NCBI GenBank assembly: GCA_009602725.1
Contig: WELB01000033.1
Coordinates: 921,801 to 935,906 of the forward strand
DNA length: 14,106 nucleotides
Direction of reading: 5' to 3'
DNA from: Spirogloea muscicola
Lineage: Eukaryota > Streptophyta > Zygnematophyceae > Spirogloeales > Spirogloeaceae
Shown here: positions 1 through 6,711 of the stretch, piece after piece
How the letters are laid out: each line of letters opens with the position of its first letter
Numbering within the stretch: position 1 is the stretch's first letter
Notes under the pieces: generated by a model
What the model saw: the letters and a program-made list of their open reading frames with translations, nothing else
The model's database searches: none
Told to the model about the DNA's origin: nothing
Program-made: the position numbers and the translations under genes

Positions 1-138
1 CCGTGCGCCGTGTGTTTCCTGTGGGCCGACGAGGCTCGTTCCGCGACGAAGACGAAGCCGTCAACGACCGCCTGGAAGCGGCGCTAGCGGCGAGCAGCGG
101 TCTCAACGAGGGCCTCGTGACGCCGTGGCTTGGAGAAG

Positions 139-189
139 GGTGGGGGCCGTCTGGGAGAACATGGAGACTGGTGGGGGCCGTCGGGGAGA
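139..189. repeat. 31-bp period tandem repeat, two units
   Basis: The string GGTGGGGGCCGTC followed by a G-rich GGGAGA block occurs at 139-158 and again at 170-189, a period of 31 bp, with one mismatch in the core. The surrounding 1-300 bp is GC-rich and open in several frames, but I recognise no protein domain in any of them. Apart from this duplication I see nothing in that stretch that I can name. Confidence 0.6.
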
Positions 190-299
190 CGGTAATGAGC
201 CCCTCTGCGCTGGCTTTTGGAGGCAGTAAAGCCCCAAACCCTCGCGCCCGGTTCATGAAAACCCGGCCTGTAGAGAATAGAGGACATATGTGAATTTGT

Positions 300-482
300 T
301 TTCCTATAGGCACTTCTAGTGGGGAAATCTGCCCCGAAAAACTGTGCCTGTATATACAGGCACGTTCCTATATCGAGTCACATTTGCCTGGGTAAAAAAG
401 TGCTTCCCGCAAAATGGTGCCACTATCGAGGTACTGCCCTAATGTGCCTATATCGAGAGGTGCCTATAACAAGGTTTGACTG
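300..482 (-). mobile_element. Putative right terminus of a Tc1/mariner-pogo (Tigger-like) DNA transposon
   Basis: Read on the minus strand from 482, the sequence starts TA|CAGTCAAACCTTG and continues with repeated TATAGGCAC, CTCGATATAGGCAC and CCTCGATAGTGGCAC blocks. Pogo/Tigger elements characteristically begin CAGT..AACCTCG-ATA after a TA target site. Here the TA is at 483-484. The composition is AT-richer than the flanks and several short sub-repeats of the terminal motif follow one another inwards. No transposase reading frame lies in the window, so this is either a non-autonomous element or the end of one that starts left of base 1. The assignment rests on terminal motif resemblance only. 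The opposite terminus was not seen. Confidence 0.4.
344..363. repeat. Perfect 20-bp palindrome
   Basis: GTGCCTGTATATACAGGCAC is identical to its own reverse complement. It lies inside the putative pogo-like terminal region and contains the same GTGCCTATA-type word that repeats there. It may be two abutting inverted sub-repeats of the transposon end. Confidence 0.9.
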
Positions 483-569
483 TAATACGGAAGCCGAAAC
501 CAAGGTGACATCAGTACAGATGGCGCGCGCGGGGTGCGCCTGGACGTGCGGCCAAGCCTGCCTTTGGCT

Positions 570-720
570 CGGAGAAGAAAGTGCTCGGCCATGGAAGAAG
601 AAGTGGCACTCCCAATGGGGGCAAGGGCTGCGAAAAGCCAGCCCAAAAAGAATTCACAAAGGTTCAGAGGGGCCTAAGAGCGGTGAGCAGCTACAAAGGG
701 GCCTGAGGATGCAATGGTAA
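570..720 (+). repeat. Retrotransposon 3'-tail fragment with hairpin (type 1 tail, diverged)
   Basis: The block AAGAAGTGGCACTCCC..., then GGGCTG (625-630), a short loop, CAGCCC (639-644) and AAAAAGAATT resembles 4338-4410 on the same strand and the hairpin tails at 744-761, 3471-3488 and elsewhere. It has the layout hairpin plus A-rich tail. No coding part is attached. An open frame crosses the region (319-720), but it reads through repeat sequence and shows no domain. Confidence 0.55.
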
Positions 721-721
721 A

Positions 722-842
722 ACAGGGGGAGAATGGAGAATAGGGGCTGGAAAACCAGCCCGAAAAAGAATGAACAGAGTACGAGAAGGGGGCCAGGGGA
801 AGCGCTAAGAAACAGAAACGAAGCAGCTACGAACCACTCAGC
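722..842 (+). repeat. Type 1 retrotransposon tail with perfect GGGCTGG/CCAGCCC hairpin
   Basis: A perfect 7-bp stem (744-750 with 755-761, loop AAAA) is followed by GAAAAAGAATGAACAGAG and about 80 further bases. The whole block recurs as a reverse complement at about 3936-4060. The same hairpin and tail core also follow the decoded retrotransposon C-terminus at 967-985, which identifies this block as a 3' tail of that family. Confidence 0.7.
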
Positions 843-949
843 AACCGTTGCTCACACGTGGATACTGAGCAGCCATCTGCATCTCCCTCTGCACCATCTT
901 GCACTTTGTAGTGTAGTCCTTTTTCAGCACCTCTTTCTTTGGCTTTGAA

Positions 950-1245
950 CATTGTCCATTCTTTTTGGGTTGGCTTTGCCAGCCCCTCTTCTCAATGGGC
1001 GAGCACCTTCTTCTGCTAAGCAGCCGCAGGTCGGAGATGCTAGGCTCGTTGAAGTGGGTCCCCTGGCCAGAGCCAGAGTCAGCAGCGAGGGCTCTGCCGG
1101 TACGAAGGTGCAACGCCCGGGCCATAGACCTCTGCAGCGAGACGGCCAGGCGCATTCGATACACTTGCGCCAGCGACCCGGCTGCAGGAAAGTCTACCGG
1201 CTCCCCATGGCTTGGAGCCCCCTGTTCTCAGCAGCAGGTGACGTA
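950..1245 (-). mobile_element. 5'-truncated non-LTR retrotransposon C-terminus plus hairpin tail
   Basis: On the minus strand, 1164 to about 1010 encodes RLAVSLQRSMARALHL, then SISDLRLLSR, followed by the hairpin (GGGtTGGC/GCCAGCCC at 967-985) and an AAAAAGAATGGACA tail. The same protein tail occurs at 3755-3945 (+) and, more diverged, at 4652-4810 (-). The motif LxxxLQRxxAxAL followed by ISDLxxL is the extreme C-terminus that follows the zinc-knuckle and endonuclease-like segment in the longer copy at 4652-5819. Only the last 60-70 codons remain, as expected of 5' truncation during target-primed reverse transcription. The similarity to the right-hand copy ends near 1205. Confidence 0.7.
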
Positions 1246-1296
1246 CATTTGTCAATGTGCTCGCCTTTTGTACTTGGCCACACATGGCCACACGTT
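1228..1296 (+). repeat. Type 2 retrotransposon 3' tail
   Basis: The order CAGCAGCAGGTGA, GTACAT, GTCAATGTGCT, GTACTTGGCCACACATGG is shared with 6635-6690 (+) and, as reverse complement, with 4440-4515, 4565-4640 and 10970-11050. In the last copy it directly follows the coding C-terminus, so it is a 3' untranslated tail. Confidence 0.65.
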
Positions 1297-1848
1297 CTCC
1301 TGTTCAGTCCTGCCCGCCCGGGCGCAGCGCGCACCACCTCTCGCACACTGCCGCCCTCGGAGCCCGAGCTCTGCCTCTCATGTACGCGGCTACGGAAAGA
1401 AGTGCTTCGCCTGTCAACTATAGATGTGCTCACTCGAGTATACTGTTGCCCACCTTAGTCAGCTCATTACCCCGTTACCAGGACTTTTGCAAGGCTCGAA
1501 TTGGCCTCCCCTTCATTTTCCTGCCGACCGCGCACTTCTCATGGCGGAGATGGAGACGCCCTCTCCTTCAACGCGTGGGAATGGCGGCCTCCTCTCGCCG
1601 TACATTGGAAGATCTGTGCCGTCCACACGGCTGTGGGGCTCCTGCTACGGGCGACCTTCGTGGGACGACCTGGTGGCCACCACGCCAAGCGGGGGCCCGC
1701 GCCAATGTGGTCACCATAGATGAGGTTGACCGCTCCAATCCAGGGCTATCAGCTTCAAAGGCTGGGCATCAGCAGCAAAAGCCTCGTGGGCAGGAGGCCA
1801 AGTACGGGAACCATCTGGAAGGGGACGAGTGGTTGTCCCGCGCCCTCA
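1297..1848. other. About 550 bp with no recognised gene
   Basis: A long open frame crosses on the plus strand (1257-1928, 223 codons), and a 115-codon version starts at an ATG at 1581. It begins inside the type 2 tail, has no recognisable domain, and its composition changes part way. I do not call it. A splice-bearing exon of an unidentified gene cannot be excluded. I see no repeat from the families described elsewhere in the window. Confidence 0.4.
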
Positions 1849-2094
1849 AGCAGCTCCTCTGGGGCCTTGGCTTGTCTTCCAGCACGCTTTACAAGAGGCA
1901 GCACACTCTATGCAAAGTTGGAAGATGAGTGCCCAGATTCTGTCCTTGTATGAAGCATTGGGGTGAAAGATACAGGGGAGATTGGCAGTTCTCTGAGCAC
2001 AATGACGTTGCAAAATTGCACCCAGCACGGCATTGAGTGTTTGCATTGGGCAGGTTGCACGGTACTTATTCAAATGGTGGCAACTAGAAACCTA

Positions 2095-3360
2095 TCAATC
2101 AAGGGAACATGCCGACAGAAAGTTGTCACAACTCAGATGTTGCAATGACACCTCGGAGGCTTGAAGTTCCTCGTAGATGCTCTGTGCTTCGTTGTGGTGT
2201 CCCGCCTAATGAACAAGGCCACTCAACTTATCAGTGCTTTCAACTGAATGTGCAGAGCCTGCACGTCCTCGATAGGAGGCAAGTGACTGTGCCACGTGCC
2301 AAGCACATGGGCATGATGTTCCTCCCGCAAGGAGTGAGCATAACAACCGGCGCAACAAATGTCCCAGCGACAAGAAGAATCTCCATGAGCTGAGTTAAGT
2401 CAAGTGCTGATTGTCATGCATGGATGCACGTTCAACCTTACTCACTTTTAGATTGGCTGCAGCAAGCGCAGCCATGCATAATACATTGTCACGAAGGCCT
2501 CTTCGTTGAGCCGTCTCCAGAGCCAACCGTGCGGCCTCAACATGACCACTCTGTGGACATGCACAAGGCTCGTTCTGATGGCAAGCTCGCACAGTTACTA
2601 CATTGGCGAGGCCTATTCCAGAGATAAGGAGGAGAAGTGACACAATTGAGAAGGTATACCCGTGCGAAGCCCACACCCAACAAGGCGTAGTGGAAGTCGG
2701 ATGCGGGGAGCAAGCCAGCATACTCGAAGGCGAGTTCCACATTTCCCACCGCCACACAGTCATCTAGCATCCTCGAGTGCTCCAAGCTACGAGGAAGCAG
2801 CAGAGTCCAGAAGTTGGCTTGCAAGAGAGGCTCAAGGAAGGTGAGGTGCACGGACTGCACTAACTCAATGGCAGCCGCAGAGTGCAGAAGCTTGGCTAGC
2901 AGAAGCGGCGGACATGGGCATCGACAATCCCAGAGGACTAGTGGTGGCGGGCAGCGCCAGGTGAATGAACGTGGTGGGCCACATCGCACCTGGCAGCAAC
3001 GGGCGTGCCCGCCAAAGACTTGACGCAGTCGAAGCACTCCTCCAGGCGGCCTTGTCGGAGCAGTAAGTCGAAGTGGCTGCAGCCGGCGAGGTGCCGGTCG
3101 CCGTCGCCGAGGGGCGTGGGAGGGGAAGCGGCAGCGTCGGGCAGAGGGGGTGCGAGGCCCAGGCGGTGGCGGAGGAGGTGCAGGGTGGCCCGGGCGGGCA
3201 GGGTGCGGAGAGTGGGAGAGGCTGGGTGCAGCTGCGCAAAGCGGTCGGGCCTGTCGGAGCGGCGGCCATAGTGCTCCACGTCGCGGCGGAAGAAGTCGGG
3301 CGGCGCGGCGGAGTAGCAGCAGCGGAAGGGGGGCCCGGGCCTCAGGGCGGCGCCCAGCAT
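2095..3360 (-). CDS. PPR protein, 5' exons only (possibly MRL1-like; probably truncated or stop-disabled)
   Basis: Proposed exons: 3360-2990, 2786-2660, 2550-2446 and 2205 onward. All junctions are GT-AG and keep phase. The third donor is a consensus AAA|GTGAGT. Exon 1 encodes a basic, Pro/Ala-rich N-terminus suited to organelle import, then LLRQGRLEECFDCVKSL. Exon 2 gives NVELAFEYAGLL. Across the exon 3/4 junction the frame reads GHVEAARLALETAQRRGL, then AALAAANLK|AGHHNEAQ, IYEELQASEV and CDNFLSAC, which are two helix-turn-helix PPR motifs in correct 35-residue register. PPR proteins bind organelle RNA. The N-terminal order resembles the RbcL-mRNA stability factor MRL1, but this is a weak hint. 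After SACSLD the frame meets TGA-TAG (2097-2092). It then stays open to about 1849 and includes a PPR-like QTLNAVLGAILQ. Further PPR exons expected for this type were not found. I am confident of the family, not of integrity. Confidence 0.7.
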
Positions 3361-3440
3361 GGCGGCAGCGTGGCGCGGCCGCCCGGGGCCGGCCAGAGGC
3401 CCCTCCTAGCCCCCGCCAGGCATCGGGCTTACTTCCATAC

Positions 3441-3625
3441 AAAGAAGAAAGCGCGGCCAGATTGACTGGTGGCTGGGAAAGGCCAGCCCAAAAGAATGGA
3501 CAAGGTCTGAGGGACCTCTGTACTGTGCTTCGCCTGGCTTCCCCCCTCTTTTTGTACTCTGTTCATTCTTTTTTGGGCTGGCTGTTCCAGCCCATATTCT
3601 CAATGGGCGAGCCCTTCTTCTGTAG
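3441..3625. repeat. Two convergent type 1 hairpin tails
   Basis: A plus-oriented tail (hairpin GGCTGG 3471-3476 with CCAGCC 3483-3488, then CAAAAGAATGGACA) faces a minus-oriented tail (hairpin 3575-3581 with 3587-3593, preceded by CATTCTTTT and followed by the CTCAATGGGCGAGC block). The first 30 bases (3451-3480) recur exactly as reverse complement at 4071-4100. The pair lies just upstream of the PPR start at 3360, so the promoter of that gene is bounded by mobile DNA. Confidence 0.65.
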
Positions 3626-3699
3626 GCCTCTTGCATCTTGACTAGACGTTACTGAGCGTTCCCTGGCTTATGTCTTAGTCCTAGTCGTTCGCACTCAGG

Positions 3700-3945
3700 C
3701 TCCCTCAGACCTTGTCCATTCCTTTGGGCTGGCCTTTCCCAGCCGGGGAGCCGGTTGACTTCCCTGCAGCCGGGTCGCTGGCGCAAGTGTATCGAATGCG
3801 CCTGGCCGTCTCGCTGCAGAGGTCCATGGCCCGGGCGCTGCACCTTCGTGCCGGCAGAGCCCTCGCTGCTGCCTCTGGCTCTGGCCAGGGGACCCACTTC
3901 CAGGAGCCCAGCATCTCTGATCTGCGGCTGCTTAGCAGGGGTTAC
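3700..3945 (+). mobile_element. 5'-truncated non-LTR retrotransposon C-terminus, inverted relative to 950-1245
   Basis: The plus frame from about 3770 encodes YRMRLAVSLQRSMARALHL, a GRALA segment, then SISDLRLLSRG and a stop. It is nearly the same protein tail as on the minus strand at 1010-1190. A minus-oriented hairpin tail (GGCTGG 3727-3732 with CCAGCC 3739-3744) lies immediately upstream and belongs to another insertion. The copy then runs directly into a minus-oriented type 1 tail at about 3936. Confidence 0.7.
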
Positions 3946-4110
3946 TGAGTGTCTCGTAGCAGCTTTGTTTCTGTTATTTAGCGCTTCCTCTGGCCCCCTT
4001 CTCGTACTCTGTTCATTCTTTTTCGGGCTGGTTGTTCCAGCCCCTATTCTCAATGGGCGAGCACTTTCTTTTTCCCAGCCACCAGTCAATCTGGCCGCGC
4101 TTCTTCTTGT
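3936..4110 (-). repeat. Type 1 retrotransposon tail with perfect hairpin, minus orientation
   Basis: This is the reverse complement of the block at 722-842, including the hairpin (GGGCTGG 4025-4031, CCAGCCC 4037-4043) and the CCATTGAGAATAGGGG lead-in. It extends to 4100 and beyond with the exact 30-bp inverted match to 3451-3480. Confidence 0.7.
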
Positions 4111-4329
4111 AGGCACATGGATAAACGCATTCGGTAGCAGGACACAAGACCCGAAGGCACCGAGCCACCGGGAAGGGCTGCACCCTGTTCCCGGCGCCGC
4201 TGGTTCGCTTGAGAGGCCAGCAGCAAAAGTAACGAGGACCACCGACCCCCGTAACACCCATGGATGTCCATGGCCAGGGGGTAAAAGGTATCACCCGCCG
4301 GGTGGAAAAGCAGCTCTCCCATTGCAAGG

Positions 4330-4432
4330 CAACGGCTGTGATAAGAAGTGGCTCTCCCGAAGGTGGCGAGGGCAGTGAACAGCCAGCCCAGGAGAAATTG
4401 ACGAGGCCAGTGAGAGGCCAGCCCAATCGGAG
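4330..4432 (+). repeat. Diverged type 1 tail fragments
   Basis: AAGAAGTGGCTCTCCC, then GGGCAGTGAACAGCCAGCCC and GAGAAATTGACGAGG resemble 590-665. A second partial copy (GAGAGGCCAGCCCAAT) follows at about 4411. The hairpin has decayed. The stretch 4110-4330 before it holds no feature that I recognise. Confidence 0.45.
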
Positions 4433-4439
4433 ATCGAGT

Positions 4440-4642
4440 GCGTGTTAAGTGATGGAGGGCCTGTGTGGCCAATTACGAAGGCAAGCACATTAACAGATGT
4501 ACATCACCTGCTGCTGAGCTGACCCGCTGAGTAACCACGAGTCAGCACATAGACGATTCCGTATATTAGAAACAAATGTAGGCCAAATGGCCAAGTACAA
4601 AGGTAAGCACATCTAAAGATCTACATAACCTACAGCAGATTG
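4440..4642 (-). repeat. Duplicated type 2 retrotransposon tail (122-bp period)
   Basis: The minus-oriented tail GTACTTGGCCA... is present twice, with its GGCCAA.TAC anchor at 4467 and again at 4589. Both copies carry the AAGCACAT, GATnTACAT and ACC.GCnGCAG blocks and a following TAACCACGnGTCA block. The second copy directly follows the coding C-terminus that ends at 4652, so these are the 3' untranslated tails of the element at 4652-5819. Confidence 0.65.
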
Positions 4643-4651
4643 ACACGCTCA

Positions 4652-5819
4652 TTAACCACGGGTCAAAACATAAAGGTCACTAATCGATGCATGTATACTA
4701 GATGCCAGAAACGGAGCCCTTCTGCCACCAACTAGAGCTCGCCCAGCTTTCTGGTGCAAGGCACTAGCCTGAGCACGCTGCAAACAGGCCGAAACTCGTC
4801 GTCGCAAGAGCGACAGATATGCAGCTGGCAAGCCCATTTCAGCCGAAAACACATAAGCACGTCGAGTGTAGTCTAGATTGGCAATGTTTTGAAGGAGAGT
4901 GTGGAAACGAGGACTCAGACAGCCAAAGATGTCGATTGCCGCTGGCAGGAGCTGATCGCTATGGGGGTGGTTGGAGAAGTGCCGCAGTTTTCTTTGTTCT
5001 GCACCGCCCACTGCGTGCCCAGCGATGTGTGTCGATGCTGGGCCTTTACATGCCTCCGTAACAACAACGTCGACCAGGGCCCGTGGTCCCCCACCGGGTT
5101 GCACGCCCACAATGTCCAAGTGTGCGGCGATGATGACGTCCCTGGGCGTCCTTGGTGATAGGCATGATATTGTTGACTTCCACGACCGCACCGTAGCCGG
5201 CGTCGCGCATCAAGCCCGCCAGGGCATCGCGAAGGAGGTTGTGAATGCCCACCACTTCTGGTCCAGTGGGGCATCTCAGCATGTGAGTGGCGAGCTCAGC
5301 ACCCTCTGCACGGAAGCCGCACTCGCACTGGCGCACCCCAATCAGGCAGTTAGGTGGGAGGCCGAGGAAGAGTTGAAGCGACGTCCGAAAGGCCTCGGAG
5401 CTGATGCTGAAGGCGTTGGCGACGGGGGGAGAGGTGATCCAGTCAGTGGCACCAGTTGTGGCCAGAGAAGTAAGTCTTGCCAAGCTCCTTGGATTGTTTT
5501 GAATCTTTGGCAGCCTCCTCAACCTTCTGCGGCGTTAGTCTTCCACTGCCGTAACCAGTCTGGATTGTGCTCCTCTATCAGGAGCTTGGGCGAGGGCGGA
5601 GAATAGCGTGAGTAGGGGTTGGAGAGAGGGGAAAGAGCTGATGGCTGAGTCGCGGATGCTCCTCAGATCCGCGTGGAAGGGGAAGGGGCCTTCCTCCACA
5701 TTGCGTACAGGGTCGTGGAGGCAAGGGAAGCGCATGGGGAGCAGGGAGGCGATCTGGTGCCAGCAGCCCAGGAAGGCTGCTTGCGCCGTCTGTTCAACGA
5801 CCGGCAGCCAAGGCCGCCC
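4652..5819 (-). pseudogene. Decayed non-LTR retrotransposon ORF, C-terminal part (zinc knuckle and endonuclease-like region)
   Basis: Three minus-strand segments line up as one protein tail. 5819-5538 ends in LVTAVED. Then a TAA (5537-5535) interrupts the frame, which continues at 5522-5150 with ARLTSLATTGATDW, FRTSLQLFLGLP, a CX1CX11HX3C knuckle (CECGFRAEGAELATHMLRC) and IHNLLRDALAGLMRDAGYG. A frameshift near 5150 moves to the frame of 5140-4652, which reads VDVVVTEACKG, GAEQRKLRHF, LLPAAIDIFGC, then RRRVSACLQRAQASAL and SISDLYVLTRG. A C/H knuckle followed by a nuclease-like D-V-V-V segment and a FG[GC]-type motif is typical of the C-termini of retroelements with a restriction-like endonuclease. 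No reverse transcriptase core remains. One nonsense codon and one frameshift make it non-functional. Confidence 0.7.
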
Positions 5820-6320
5820 AAATAGAGGTTGCCAACTGATGCCCGTATAGTTGACAAGCTCTTCTGCCACCAGCTAAGGCTCGAACCAGCTCTCGTTTGC
5901 AAAGCATGAGCCTGAGCTCGCTGCAAACATGCTGACACACGACATGGCAAATTGACAAGGTGGCTGTCGACATGCCTATCTGAGCTAGAAGCATATCCTC
6001 ACGTCGTGCATATCCCAGACTTGCGATGTTCTCAAGTAAGATGCGGATGCGAGGACCCATGCAGCCAAAGGTGTCAATTGCGGCTGGTAGGAGGTTGTCA
6101 CGGCGGGGGTAGTCAGAGTAGTGTTGGAACTTTTCTCTGTTCTGCACTTCCCGCTGCGTGACCAGCAATGTTAGTCGCTGCTGCACTCTTGTACGCCTCC
6201 GTCACAACTAACCACATCGACCAAGACTCGTGGGCCTCCGCCAGGTTGTACACAGATTGCCCAAAGGAGGAGTACCCATGAGTGTCGCACATGATACATG
6301 CGACAGGGTGACCGGGGGAG
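5820..6320 (-). pseudogene. Second decayed copy of the retrotransposon C-terminus, same orientation
   Basis: On the minus strand, 6250-5940 encodes VVTEAYKS, NIAGHAAGSAEQRK, LLPAAIDTFGCMGPR and LLENIASLGYARRE. These match the equivalent stretch of the neighbouring copy residue by residue with scattered changes. After a frameshift near 5950 it reads CRVSACLQRAQAHALQ and ends ASVGNLYLGG at about 5820. Its 3' coding end abuts the 5'-truncated start of the 4652-5819 copy, with no tail between them. The zinc knuckle is missing, so this copy is more strongly truncated. Confidence 0.65.
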
Positions 6321-6634
6321 CCGGAGCGCCGCCACGGACTCAGCGGTCTGGCTCGGCCCGCTAGCACGCTGATGGGCAGGCAGAAAAAGAAAGCGGCTGC
6401 TGATATGAAAGAATCGGCTGTGAAATGCCAGCCAGATGCATACAGGTGTTCATGACGGAGCCAAAGGCTAGGCAGACAGGGCGCCCTCAATACCCCCGTG
6501 TCAGCAGTAGGAAGTCAGATGAGCTGAGGAAAGAAGAGCTCGGGAGCGCTGCAGGCTCGGCAGAAGCCGCACTCCGTGGCATGCAGCTGACGCCGGCCTT
6601 GGGGACTGCTGGGCTCCCCCCATGGGCTCCCCCC
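6321..6634. other. No recognised gene; upstream region of the protease gene
   Basis: About 310 bp between the retrotransposon remnant and the tail fragment next to the HtrA start. It has no domain-bearing frame, no clear TATA box at a useful distance and no repeat that I recognise. It probably contains part of the HtrA promoter. Confidence 0.35.
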
Positions 6635-6690
6635 GCGTTACATTGTTGTCAATGTGCTTGCCCATGTACTTGGCCACACATGGCCTCCCC
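6635..6690 (+). repeat. Type 2 retrotransposon tail immediately upstream of the HtrA start codon
   Basis: TTACATTGTTGTCAATGTGCTTGCCC.TGTACTTGGCCACACATGG matches the tail blocks at 1240-1290 (+) and the reverse complements at 4440-4640 and 10970-11040. It ends about 20-30 bp before the ATG at 6712, so the gene's 5' leader or core promoter includes it. Confidence 0.65.
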
Positions 6691-6711
6691 ACCTCGTAAT
6701 ACACGCATCCC

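Noticed and set aside
1257-1928. A 223-codon plus-strand open frame
   Set aside because: It starts inside a retroelement tail, shows no domain, and the length is unremarkable for GC-rich DNA. A real exon inside it cannot be excluded, but I cannot support one.
2092-2097. Stop-codon reassignment as an explanation for TGA-TAG in the PPR frame
   Set aside because: The HtrA gene ends at a TGA exactly where the family ends, and no other confident exon contains an in-frame TAA, TAG or TGA. Pseudogenisation or an unseen intron is simpler.
2537-3442. A 301-codon minus-strand open frame covering the PPR region
   Set aside because: It reads PPR exon 2 in the right frame but exon 1 in a wrong, Pro/Arg-rich frame, and it crosses introns 1 and 2. 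The spliced model has the family motifs; this frame as a whole does not.
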